Assembly (NCBI GenBank): GCA_945952045.1
Contig: CAMFHE010000003.1
Span: 1 to 64,000, forward strand
Direction of reading: 5' to 3'
Length of the DNA stretch: 64,000 nucleotides
DNA from: an uncultured Rhizobium sp.
GTDB taxonomy: Bacteria; Pseudomonadota; Alphaproteobacteria; Rhizobiales; Rhizobiaceae
The notes under the pieces: model-generated
The model's database searches: none
What the model was told of the DNA's origin: nothing
Seen by the model: the letters and a program-made list of their open reading frames with translations, nothing else
Program-made: the position numbers and the translations under genes
Part shown: in pieces, positions 50,413 through 58,671 of the stretch
How the letters are laid out: the number at the start of each line of letters is the position of its first letter
Numbering within the stretch: position 1 is the first letter of the stretch

Positions 50413-52191
50413 CTAGAGAACTTTTGCGAGGAATTCGCGAGTGCGCGGATGGTCGGCCTGGTTGAAGATGCGCGAGGGTGGGCCGGCTTCGAGGATGTGG
50501 CCGCCTTCCATAAAGACGACGGTATCGGCGACTTCGCGGGCGAACCCGACCTCATGGGTGACGATCACAAGCGTCGTGCCGGTGCGGGCCAGTTCCTTGA
50601 TGACGTCGAGCACTTCGCCGACCAGTTCCGGGTCGAGCGCCGAGGTCGGTTCGTCGAACAGCAACACCTTGGGGCGCAGGGCAAGCGCGCGGGCGATGGC
50701 GACGCGCTGCTGCTGGCCGCCGGAAAGCTGGCGCGGATAGGCGTTTATCTTGTCGCTGAGGCCGACGCGGGCCAGCAATTCGACGGCGACGCGGATGGCC
50801 TCCTCGCGGCTGACGCCACGCACCTCGATCGGCGCCTCGATCAGGTTTTCCAGCACGGTCAGGTGCGGGAACAGGTTGAAGCTCTGGAACACCATGCCGA
50901 TATCGGCGCGGCGCCTGAGGATGTCTTTTTCCTTCAGCTCGTAAAGCGTGTTGCCCTTCTGGCTGTAGCCGACCAGCTCGCCATCGATGGCGATAAAGCC
51001 GCTGTCGACGCGTTCGAGATGGTTGATGGTGCGCAGCAGCGTCGATTTGCCGGAGCCCGAGGGGCCGAGGATGGCGGTGACGCTTCCGGCCGGAAGGACG
51101 AGATCGACACTGTCGAGCACCTTCAGCGGGCCGAAGCTTTTCGAGATCGCTTGAATGCGCACCGCGCCGCCGGCCCGCAGTTGAACGGCATCCTGAAAAC
51201 CGGTCTTGCGGGCGGCGGGCGTCGCGACCGGCTGCGATACCGGACGGCGGAAACGGGCGAACAGCGACTGGAACGGCAGCGGGACCGGATTGCGCACCGC
51301 GCCCTTCGAAAAATGCCGCTCGATATAATGCTGGGCAATCGACAGCACCGTCATGATCACCAGATACCAGGCGGTCGCGACCATCAGCAACGGAATGACT
51401 TCGAGGTTGCGGCGATAGATGACCTGCACGGTGTAGAACAGTTCCGGCAGCGCCAGCACGTAGACCATGGAGGTGCTCTTGGCGAGGCCGATGATCTCGT
51501 TGAAGCCGGTCGGCAGGATGGAGCGCATCGCCTGCGGCAAGACGATGCGGAAGGCCTGGCGGCGGCGCGGCAGGCCGAGTGCCGCGGCGGCTTCCAGCTG
51601 CCCCTGATCGACCGAGAGAATGCCGCCGCGGACGATTTCGGCGAAGAAGGCCGACTGGTTGAGCGTCAGCCCGAGGAAGGCGGCGCCGAAGGGCGTCAGC
51701 AATTGCACCATCGGATAATCGATCAGCACCGTATCGCTGAACGGCAGACCGATGCGCAAGCTCTCATAAAGATAGCCGAGATTGTTGAGCACCAGGAGCA
51801 GCACGATCAGCGGAATGGAGCGCAGCAGCCAGATATAGCCCCAGGAGAGGCCGGACAGCAGCGGCGATTTCGACACCCGCGCCAAAGCCAGCGCCGTGCC
51901 GAGCACCGAGCCGGAAATGGTCGCCAGCACGGTCAGCAGCAGCGTGCGGCCGAGGCCGGCGAGCACCGGCTCGGAAAAGAACCATTCGGCAAAGACGCCC
52001 CAGCCCCAGCGCGGATTGGTGGCGGTGGAATAGACGACCGCCGCGATGACGACAGCGGCGAACACCGTGCCGACCAGCCGCCAGGGATGGCGGGCGGGCA
52101 CGATGCGATAGCCCGAATAATCCTGCCGGGCATGATAGTCGGCGACGCGGCTTTCGACCTCGATGCGCGAAAAATCTGTCGTGAGTGCCAT
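50413..52191 (-). CDS. Amino-acid ABC transporter, permease and ATPase fused
   Basis: This 592-residue protein joins two importer parts. Residues 1-310 are a HisM/GlnP-type permease with about six membrane segments and the EAA loop EAAAALGLPRRRQAFRIVLP. Residues 345-592 are the ATPase with Walker [11 protein letters not shown], signature [15 protein letters not shown] and Walker [14 protein letters not shown]. Separate genes are the rule, so the fusion is uncommon but known in this family. With only one permease it should act as a homodimer. The start follows AAGGGGAAGATC. Confidence 0.92.
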   Translation of the reverse strand: MALTTDFSRIEVESRVADYHARQDYSGYRIVPARHPWRLVGTVFAAVVIAAVVYSTATNPRWGWGVFAEWFFSEPVLAGLGRTLLLTVLATISGSVLGTALALARVSKSPLLSGLSWGYIWLLRSIPLIVLLLVLNNLGYLYESLRIGLPFSDTVLIDYPMVQLLTPFGAAFLGLTLNQSAFFAEIVRGGILSVDQGQLEAAAALGLPRRRQAFRIVLPQAMRSILPTGFNEIIGLAKSTSMVYVLALPELFYTVQVIYRRNLEVIPLLMVATAWYLVIMTVLSIAQHYIERHFSKGAVRNPVPLPFQSLFARFRRPVSQPVATPAARKTGFQDAVQLRAGGAVRIQAISKSFGPLKVLDSVDLVLPAGSVTAILGPSGSGKSTLLRTINHLERVDSGFIAIDGELVGYSQKGNTLYELKEKDILRRRADIGMVFQSFNLFPHLTVLENLIEAPIEVRGVSREEAIRVAVELLARVGLSDKINAYPRQLSGGQQQRVAIARALALRPKVLLFDEPTSALDPELVGEVLDVIKELARTGTTLVIVTHEVGFAREVADTVVFMEGGHILEAGPPSRIFNQADHPRTREFLAKVL

Positions 52192-52215
52192 GATCTTCCC
52201 CTTTTTATCTGCCGA

Positions 52216-52764
52216 TCAGCGATGCTGCGCCGCACGTTGCGGCTGCGGCTGCACGGACGCGAGCGGGACGGCGAGATGGCCGATCTGTTTTTCGAAGGGC
52301 AGCGTCTTGTAGATTTCCGGATCGGCTTCGATGTCGAACAAAGCGGTGTAACCGTATTTGAGATACAGCCCGACCGCCTCCGGCTGGCGGAAGCCAGTGG
52401 TGAGATAGACGCGCTCATAGCCCTGCCGCGCCGCCTGTATTTCCAGTTCGACCAGCACCTTGGCCGCAAGCCCCTGTCGGCGCAGATCGGCGCGGGTCCA
52501 GATGCGTTTGAACTCGGCGGTTCGGTCGTCGTAATGCTTGAAGGCGCCGCCGCCGATGGCCTCGCCATCACGCAACAGCAGCAGGAAATTGCCATGGGGC
52601 GGGGCGAAAGCTTCCGCCGGATAGCGGTTCATTTCTTCAGCCGCGCCGCCGGTGCTGAAATAATCGCCGTAGCGCTTGTCGTATTCGTGGGTCAGTTCCT
52701 CGATCAGCGGCCGGGCGCGGGGATCGAGGGTCGTGGTATAGAGAAACGTGTCGCTGTCGCTCAT
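52216..52764 (-). CDS. GNAT-family N-acetyltransferase
   Basis: This 182-residue protein has the GNAT acetyl-CoA site in AEFKRIWTRADLRRQGLAAKVL and the later family segment YERVYLTTGFRQPEAVGLYLKYGY. It transfers an acetyl group from acetyl-CoA to an amine. In the Bacillus yxe and ytmI operons an acetyltransferase N-acetylates an S-modified cysteine before oxygenation and deacetylation. The presence of the matching monooxygenase and deacylase genes here makes that role plausible. The start follows AGGACCGGCG. Confidence 0.85.
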   Translation of the reverse strand: MSDSDTFLYTTTLDPRARPLIEELTHEYDKRYGDYFSTGGAAEEMNRYPAEAFAPPHGNFLLLLRDGEAIGGGAFKHYDDRTAEFKRIWTRADLRRQGLAAKVLVELEIQAARQGYERVYLTTGFRQPEAVGLYLKYGYTALFDIEADPEIYKTLPFEKQIGHLAVPLASVQPQPQRAAQHR

Positions 52765-52781
52765 GTCGCCGGTCCTGTCGG

Positions 52782-53969
52782 TCAGTGGAGGAAGGTTTCG
52801 GTGAGCCGCACCCAGTAGCGGGCGGCGGGCGCGATGATCGCGTCGTTGAAATCGTAGCGGGCGCTGTGCAGCGGCGCGGTGTCGCCATTGCCGACGAAGA
52901 GGTAAGCGCCCGTCTGCGCCTGCAGCATGAAGGCAAAGTCTTCGCTGGCCGTGCGCGGCCGGAAACCCGCGTCGATCTGTGCCGGGCCGAAGGTTTCGCG
53001 CGCCACCTTGCGAGCAAACTCGCTCGCATCGCCGTCGTTGATCAGCGCCGGGAAACCGAGGCGGTAATCCACCTCCGCCACCGCGCCAAAACTTTCAGCC
53101 TGCGCCCGGGCAAGGGCCGGAATGCGCGCCCGCAACTGTTCGCGCACCGTGTCGGTGAAGGCGCGCATGGTCAGCTTCAGCTCGACGCTTTCGGGAATGA
53201 CGTTCGAGGCCGAGCCGGCATGGATGGAGCCGACCGTCACCACCGCCATGTCCTGCGGATCGACATTGCGGGCAACGATGCTTTGCAGCGCGGTGATGAA
53301 GGTGGCCGAGGCCAGCACCGGATCGACCGCCTTGTGCGGCTCCGCCCCATGCCCTCCCCGGCCGACAATGCGGATATCGGCCTGGTCGACCGAGGCCATG
53401 GCCGCGCCGGACACGAAGCCGAACTGTCCCGCTGGCACGCCCGGCCAGTTGTGCAGTCCGAAGACAGCATCGACCGGAAAGCGCTCGAACAGGCCTTCCG
53501 AAATCATCCGCCGCGCGCCGGCGCCGATCTCTTCCGCCGGCTGGAAGATCAGCCGCAGCGTGCCATTGAACGAGCGGCTCTGCGCCAGATAACGGGCGGC
53601 GGCAAGCAGGATAGCGGTGTGGCCGTCATGGCCGCAGGCATGCATGACGCCCGCTGTTTCGCTGGCGTAAGCAAGGTCGGTGGCTTCCGTGATCGGCAGC
53701 GCGTCCATATCGGCGCGGATGCCGAGCCGGCGCCCGCCCCCGCCGTTGGAGAGCGTCGCGACAAGGCCGGTGCCAGCAATACCGGTCGCAACCTCGTAGC
53801 CCCAGGAGGCCAGCAGTTCGGCGACCCGCTTGCTGGTTCGATGCTCCTGAAAGGCAAGCTCGGGATGGCGGTGCAGCTCGTGGCGCAGCGCAACGATCTC
53901 GGGCAGGAAGGCGGCAATGCCCTGTTCGACCGGATCTTCGAGGCGCAGCGGTGGCGTGAAGGCGTTCAT
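52782..53969 (-). CDS. M20-family amidohydrolase (N-acyl amino-acid deacylase)
   Basis: This 395-residue metalloenzyme has the M20D pattern: RADMDALPITE, HACGHDGHTAILLAAARYL and FQPAEEIGAGARRMI, which hold the metal-binding His, Asp and Glu residues. A dimerisation domain lies at about 185-300. It removes acyl groups from N-acylated amino acids. In the proposed pathway it would deacetylate N-acetylcysteine or a related product after oxygenation. The start overlaps the stop of the monooxygenase gene by four bases (ATGA). Confidence 0.92.
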   Translation of the reverse strand: MNAFTPPLRLEDPVEQGIAAFLPEIVALRHELHRHPELAFQEHRTSKRVAELLASWGYEVATGIAGTGLVATLSNGGGGRRLGIRADMDALPITEATDLAYASETAGVMHACGHDGHTAILLAAARYLAQSRSFNGTLRLIFQPAEEIGAGARRMISEGLFERFPVDAVFGLHNWPGVPAGQFGFVSGAAMASVDQADIRIVGRGGHGAEPHKAVDPVLASATFITALQSIVARNVDPQDMAVVTVGSIHAGSASNVIPESVELKLTMRAFTDTVREQLRARIPALARAQAESFGAVAEVDYRLGFPALINDGDASEFARKVARETFGPAQIDAGFRPRTASEDFAFMLQAQTGAYLFVGNGDTAPLHSARYDFNDAIIAPAARYWVRLTETFLH

Positions 53970-55315
53970 GCGCCGACCGCCTTTCCGGGTTCGAGAACGG
54001 GCTGGCCGGCGGCATACCGGCTTTCGCGATAGGGCAGGCCGAGGTGATCGCGCAGCGTCCGGCCTTCCAGCACCGGGTTGAAATAACCGCGCGCTTCGAG
54101 AAGCGGCAGGACATGGGTCGAAAAATCCTCGAAGCCTTCGGCGATCACCTGGAAACCGAGGATGAAACCATCCGCCGCGCCGCCGTCGATCCAGCGGACG
54201 ATCTCGTCGGCTATCCGCTCCGCCGTGCCGATGAAATCGGTGCGCGGCGTGGCGACGTCGAGGGCGATCTCACGCAGGGTAAAGTTCTGCTCGCGCGCCG
54301 TCTTCTTGATGCGGTCGGTGGTGGCGCGAAAGCTGTTCTTGCCGATATCGCCAAGCTCGGGAAAGGCTTCGTCGAGCGGATAGACGCTGAAATCATGGTG
54401 ATCGAAGAAGCGGCCGAGATAGAGCAGCGCCTCCTCGATGGTGACGAGATTGCGGATCGCCTGGTACTTGCGCTCCGCCTCCTCCGCCGTGACCCCGACG
54501 ATGGGAGCGATGCCGGGGAAGATGCGCACCTCGGCGGCCGGGCGGCCTTGGGCGATGGCGCTCTGCTTCACCTGCTTGTAGAAGGTGGTGGCGTCCTCGA
54601 ACGGCCCGCCATTGGTGAAGACTGCATCGGCATGTTTTCCCGCCAGCCTGATGCCGGAATCGGAAGCGCCGGCCTGGAAGACCACCGGCTGGCCCTGCGG
54701 CGAGCGGCCGATATTCAGTGGTCCCTCGACGCGGAAGAAGCGCCCCTTGTGGTTCAGCCGGCGCAGCTTGGTCTTGTCGGCATAGACGCCGGTCTCGCGG
54801 TTGCGGATAAAGGCGTCGTCATCCCAGGAATCCCACAAGCCCTTGGTGACATCGAGATATTCGTCGGCGATCTCGTAGCGCAGCTCGTGTTCGGGATGCT
54901 CGCGGCTGTAATTGCGCCCCGAACCCTCCAGCGGCGTCGTCACCGCGTTCCAGCCGGCGCGGCCGCCACTGATCAGGTCGATGGTGGCGAACTGACGGGC
55001 GATGGTGAAGGGATCGCTGTAGGAGGTCGAGACCGTGCCGACCAGGCCGATCTTCGATGTCGTGGCCGCCAGCGCCGAAAGCACCGAAATCGGTTCGAAG
55101 CGGTTGAGGAAATGCGGGATCGACTGCTCGTTGACATAGAGACCATCGGCGACGAAGGCGAAGGCGATGCCGGCTTCTTCCGCCTTGCGGGCGATATCGA
55201 CGAAGAAGGGGAAATTGACGCTGGCATCGGCCGGGCCGCTTAGATGTTTCCAGGCGTTCATGTGGCCGCCCGGCCCCTGGAGCATGATGCCGAAGGTGAC
55301 GTGTTTCTGGGTCAT
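53966..55315 (-). CDS. Flavin-dependent monooxygenase, NtaA/SnaA/DszA family
   Basis: This 449-residue enzyme is an NtaA/DszA-type luciferase-like monooxygenase. It shows GGHMNAWKHLSGPADASVNF near the start, YSDPFTIARQFATIDLISGGRAGWNAVTT and QPVVFQAGASDSGIRLAGKHADAVFT. It needs reduced FMN from a reductase elsewhere in the genome. Relatives CmoJ and YxeK oxygenate N-acetylated S-substituted cysteines, releasing N-acetylcysteine. I chose ATG 55315, nine bases after AAAAGG, because the ATG at 55324 touches that site. Confidence 0.9.
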   Translation of the reverse strand: MTQKHVTFGIMLQGPGGHMNAWKHLSGPADASVNFPFFVDIARKAEEAGIAFAFVADGLYVNEQSIPHFLNRFEPISVLSALAATTSKIGLVGTVSTSYSDPFTIARQFATIDLISGGRAGWNAVTTPLEGSGRNYSREHPEHELRYEIADEYLDVTKGLWDSWDDDAFIRNRETGVYADKTKLRRLNHKGRFFRVEGPLNIGRSPQGQPVVFQAGASDSGIRLAGKHADAVFTNGGPFEDATTFYKQVKQSAIAQGRPAAEVRIFPGIAPIVGVTAEEAERKYQAIRNLVTIEEALLYLGRFFDHHDFSVYPLDEAFPELGDIGKNSFRATTDRIKKTAREQNFTLREIALDVATPRTDFIGTAERIADEIVRWIDGGAADGFILGFQVIAEGFEDFSTHVLPLLEARGYFNPVLEGRTLRDHLGLPYRESRYAAGQPVLEPGKAVGA

Positions 55316-55337
55316 GGGAGACATCCTTTTGGGAAGA

Positions 55338-56330
55338 TCAGGCGGCGAGCGACAGGCGTTCCTTGGCCAGCAGCTCGATGGATTGCAGGCGCTCGGCCGC
55401 CGTCAGCGCCGGGGTTTCGATGATGAATTCGCCGATGCCGTAGCGGCGATGGAGGTCGTCGAGTTCGCCGCGCACCTGGGCGGCGGTGCCGTGCAGGATG
55501 CTCGGCACCTTCTCCTCGACACGGTAATCGCTGAAACCGGACTGGCGGGCGAATTCAGCCGCCTGCTCCTCGCTGCCGACATTGACGCTCTGGCCGCTCG
55601 GCAGGAACACCTTGAAAATCCTGAAGCCCGAGACCCGCTCGCGCGCCTGCGCCTCGTCCTCGGCGACATAGGCGGCCAGCGCCAGGATTGGCGCTTTGCC
55701 GCCGCTGAGGCGCGCATAGGTCTCGAAGGTGTTGCGCAGATTGTCGGGATCGCCGTTCAGATGGCCGGCAAACACCAGTTGCCAGCCCTTTTCGGCGGCA
55801 AGCTTGGCGCTTTCGATGCTGGCGCCGAGCAGGAAACGCTCCGCCGCCACGGCGGGGAACGGCGTTGCCGCCAGATTGGTGGCGTCGGGCGCGGTCGTCA
55901 GATAACGGTTGAGATCCGCAAGCTGGCCCTCGAAGGCGGGCTTGCGGGCGGGATCGACGGCGGCCTGCAAGGCGCGCGTCGAGACCGGAAAACCGCCCGG
56001 CGCCTTGCCGACGCCGAGATCGACCCGGCCCGGCGCCAGCGACGCCAGCAGATTGAAGGTCTCGGCCACCTTGTAGGCGCTGTAATGCTGCAGCATGACG
56101 CCGCCGGAGCCGATACGGATGCGCTGCGTCTTCGCCAGCAGATAGGCAATCAGCGTTTCCGGCGCCGAACTGGCCAGCGCCGCGACATTGTGATGCTCCG
56201 CCACCCAGTAGCGGTGATAACCGAGCGCTTCGGCGCGCTGCGCCAGCCTCACCGACGTCTGCAACGCCTCCGTGGCGCTCTGCCCGGTTTCGACAGGGCT
56301 TTTATCGAGGAGGCTGAGAAGATAAGACAT
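55338..56330 (-). CDS. Flavin-dependent monooxygenase, MsnO8-like LLM class
   Basis: This 330-residue luciferase-like protein contains RAEALGYHRYWVAEHHNVAALA, IRIGSGGVMLQHYSAYKVAE and VDLGVGKAPGGFP, the pattern of the MsnO8/YhbW group. It belongs to a different subfamily from the other two monooxygenases in the operon and may act on a different intermediate. The start at 56330 lacks a clear ribosome site; an in-frame ATG at 56360 exists but overlaps the operator-like palindrome at 56362-56375. It is the first gene of the nine-gene operon. Confidence 0.85.
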   Translation of the reverse strand: MSYLLSLLDKSPVETGQSATEALQTSVRLAQRAEALGYHRYWVAEHHNVAALASSAPETLIAYLLAKTQRIRIGSGGVMLQHYSAYKVAETFNLLASLAPGRVDLGVGKAPGGFPVSTRALQAAVDPARKPAFEGQLADLNRYLTTAPDATNLAATPFPAVAAERFLLGASIESAKLAAEKGWQLVFAGHLNGDPDNLRNTFETYARLSGGKAPILALAAYVAEDEAQARERVSGFRIFKVFLPSGQSVNVGSEEQAAEFARQSGFSDYRVEEKVPSILHGTAAQVRGELDDLHRRYGIGEFIIETPALTAAERLQSIELLAKERLSLAA

Positions 56331-56361
56331 GGAGGCACCCGCGCTGATCAAGATGCACATA

Positions 56362-56375
56362 TAATCTATAGATTA
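56362..56375. promoter_or_regulatory. 14-bp perfect palindrome, candidate operator of the monooxygenase operon
   Basis: TAATCTATAGATTA lies 31 bases upstream of the first gene of the operon. It sits 10-20 bases downstream of a possible minus-35 TTTACA on the minus strand, where a repressor would cover the minus-10 region. AT-rich and loop-free, it is a protein-binding site rather than a terminator. Confidence 0.55.
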
Positions 56376-56607
56376 ACTGTAAAATTAAGGAACATCATTC
56401 TCTTTCCGCGACCGGAAGTGGAAAATCATTATGCTGAATGCAATCTGATAAATGCGGGGATCGCGCATCGCCCGACCGGTGCGATATCTCCGGCCACCTC
56501 GGTTCGCCTCGATTGTCTTGCGCCCGTAAAGGGAGTGTGGTGGGATTGTACCCGGAGCGGTTCGCCCTTGGCGGAGCGGGTGAGGACAGTTCAGCGGGGG
56601 AGACGTC

Positions 56608-58179
56608 ATGGAGGCGGAGAGCGACACGCACGGCATTCATCGCCCGCTGGAACTCGATCCCAAGCGCGCCGGACGGCTGGGCCGCATGCCCTATGGTATC
56701 ATCGACATCGGCTCCAATTCCGTTCGCCTCGTCATCTACGATCAGCTTGGCCGTGCGCCGTTGCCGCGCTTCAATGAAAAATCGCTCTGCCGGCTTGGCG
56801 AGGGGCTCGCCGAAACCGGGATGATTGCGGCCGAAGGTTTTCGCCGCACTGTGGAGGCGGTGCGCCGCTTCCGCGCCATTGCCGATGCCATGGGCGTCTC
56901 GCGTCTCGATGCAACGGCGACGGAGGCCGTGCGTCGCGCCGCCAACGGTCCCGATCTCGTCGCGGCGATCCGGGCGGAAACCGGCATTGCGGTGCGCATT
57001 CTCTCCGGCGCCGAGGAAGCGCGCTATGCCACGCTCGGCGTCATCTCCGGCTTCTTCCGCCCTGCCGGCGTCGTCGGCGACATGGGCGGCGGCAGTCTCG
57101 AGATCGCGGTCGCCATGGACGATACGGTCGGCGAGGAATGGGTCAGCCTGCCGCTGGGCGCGCTGCCGGTCGAATCCATTCTGAAGGATCGCGACAATGC
57201 CAAAAAGCGCATCGATGCGATCCTGAAGGAAAGCCTGCCCACCTCGCTGGCGCGGCCGACCTTCTTTGCCGTTGGCGGCGGCTGGCGCAGTTTCGCCAAG
57301 GCGCACATGCTGGCCAAGGGCGCACCCGTGCCGGTCGTGCATGGCTATCGCATCGCCGCCTCCGAGGCGCGCGCATTCGCCAAATCCGTTCTGCGGCTGT
57401 CGCCGGCCAAGCTCGAGGAACTGCCGGGCGTCTCGCGCCGGCGCTCCCGCACCTTCCCGGCCGCCGCGATCATGCTCGACCGGGTGCTGAAACATCTCGA
57501 CGCCCGACATGTGGTGTTTTCGGCGCTGGGCCTGCGCGAAGGCTGGATCTATTCGCAACTGGATACCGAGGAGCGTTATCTCGATCCGCTGGTCGAAGGC
57601 GCGCAGCTGATCGGGCTTCCCGCCGCCCGCGTGCCGGATTTCGCAACCGCCTTGGTGTCCTGGACGGCCGCATTGGAGGAAGAGGAAACGCCGGCCGAGA
57701 TGCGGCTGCGCGTCGCGCTCTGTGCGCTTTCCGATATCGGCTGGCGCGATCACCCCGATATTCGCGCCGAGGAAAGCTTTCGCCGCGTCCTGCAATTTCC
57801 CTTTATCGGGCTGGATCATGCCGAGCGGGTGTTCCTGGCGGTCGCCATCCATGCCCGCTATGCCGGGCGGCTGGATGCGGCCTACATGTCTGCGGCCCTC
57901 GGTCGGCTGTCACCGGGGCAGCGCCGCCGCGCCGAGGTTCTCGGCCGCGCCATCCTGCTTGCCTATCGCCTTTCCGGCGGCACGCCCGCCGTGCTTGCCA
58001 ACTCGCGCCTGCTGATCGCTCATGGCCGTTTGCGGCTGGAGGTCGAAAGGGCGGCGCGCGTGCCGGATAGCGAGGCGGTGGCCGAGCGCCTGTCGCTGCT
58101 CGCCGCCGTGCTCAAGGCCAAGTCCGTCGAGATCGTCGAGCGCGAGACCGGCCATTCGCTGCTGAAAATCCGCACCTGA
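56608..58179 (+). CDS. ppx: Ppx/GppA-family phosphatase (exopolyphosphatase-like)
   Basis: This 523-residue protein has the actin-like ATPase fold of Ppx/GppA enzymes, which hydrolyse polyphosphate or pppGpp. Visible motifs are IIDIGSNSVRLVIYD (phosphate 1), ATATEAVRRA, ILSGAEEARYATLG with the catalytic Glu region, and VVGDMGGGSLEIAV (phosphate 2). The extended C-terminal part (about 320-523) is helical, as in rhizobial relatives. The start follows GCGGGGGAGACGTC. It is divergent from the monooxygenase operon and followed at 27 bases by a small phosphatase gene. Confidence 0.9.
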   Translation: MEAESDTHGIHRPLELDPKRAGRLGRMPYGIIDIGSNSVRLVIYDQLGRAPLPRFNEKSLCRLGEGLAETGMIAAEGFRRTVEAVRRFRAIADAMGVSRLDATATEAVRRAANGPDLVAAIRAETGIAVRILSGAEEARYATLGVISGFFRPAGVVGDMGGGSLEIAVAMDDTVGEEWVSLPLGALPVESILKDRDNAKKRIDAILKESLPTSLARPTFFAVGGGWRSFAKAHMLAKGAPVPVVHGYRIAASEARAFAKSVLRLSPAKLEELPGVSRRRSRTFPAAAIMLDRVLKHLDARHVVFSALGLREGWIYSQLDTEERYLDPLVEGAQLIGLPAARVPDFATALVSWTAALEEEETPAEMRLRVALCALSDIGWRDHPDIRAEESFRRVLQFPFIGLDHAERVFLAVAIHARYAGRLDAAYMSAALGRLSPGQRRRAEVLGRAILLAYRLSGGTPAVLANSRLLIAHGRLRLEVERAARVPDSEAVAERLSLLAAVLKAKSVEIVERETGHSLLKIRT

Positions 58180-58206
58180 TATCTTTCCCTCCAGCCGGAG
58201 CTGCCT

Positions 58207-58665
58207 TTGACCAGGTCGATCCCCCGTTCCATTCTCTTTTGCTGCGATCAGAATTCGGTGCGCTCGCCGATGGCCGAAGGGCTGATGAAGCAGATTTACG
58301 GCCGCGCCGCCTATGTCCAATCGGCAGGCGTCCGGCATGACATGGAGGTCGACGGTTTCGCCATCGCCGTCTGCAGCGAGATCGGCGTCGAGCTTTTGCG
58401 CCACCGCGCCCGCTCCTTCGAGGAAATGCAGGATTGGGGCGATCATCTGGCCAGTTTCGACCTGGTGATCGCCCTGTCGCCGACAAGCGAGCGCATGGCG
58501 CTGGACATGGCCCGCACCACCTCGATCGAAGTGGAATATTGGCCGATCCCCGATCCCGTCGGTATGGCCGAGGGCCGCGAGGCGACGTTGACCCTCTACC
58601 GCGCCGCCCGCGACGAGATCCGCTCCCGCATCATCGAACGTTTCGGCCCGCCGGCGCAGGCGTGA
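58207..58665 (+). CDS. Low-molecular-weight protein-tyrosine-phosphatase-like protein
   Basis: This 152-residue protein carries the C-x5-R phosphate loop in ILFCCDQNSVRSPMAEGL. Near the end it has the general-acid Asp in YWPIPDPVG, as in LMW-PTP and arsenate-reductase relatives. It should remove phosphate from a protein tyrosine or a small molecule. The TTG start at 58207 follows GGAG with seven bases of spacing, and no upstream ATG gives a better N-terminus. It is probably cotranscribed with the Ppx/GppA gene. Confidence 0.85.
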   Translation: MTRSIPRSILFCCDQNSVRSPMAEGLMKQIYGRAAYVQSAGVRHDMEVDGFAIAVCSEIGVELLRHRARSFEEMQDWGDHLASFDLVIALSPTSERMALDMARTTSIEVEYWPIPDPVGMAEGREATLTLYRAARDEIRSRIIERFGPPAQA

Positions 58666-58671
58666 CCCCGC

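Noticed and set aside
50410..52818. An 802-codon plus-strand open frame opposite the fused ABC transporter and GNAT genes
   Set aside because: It is an antisense shadow covering two real genes. Its composition is unlike a folded protein of known type.
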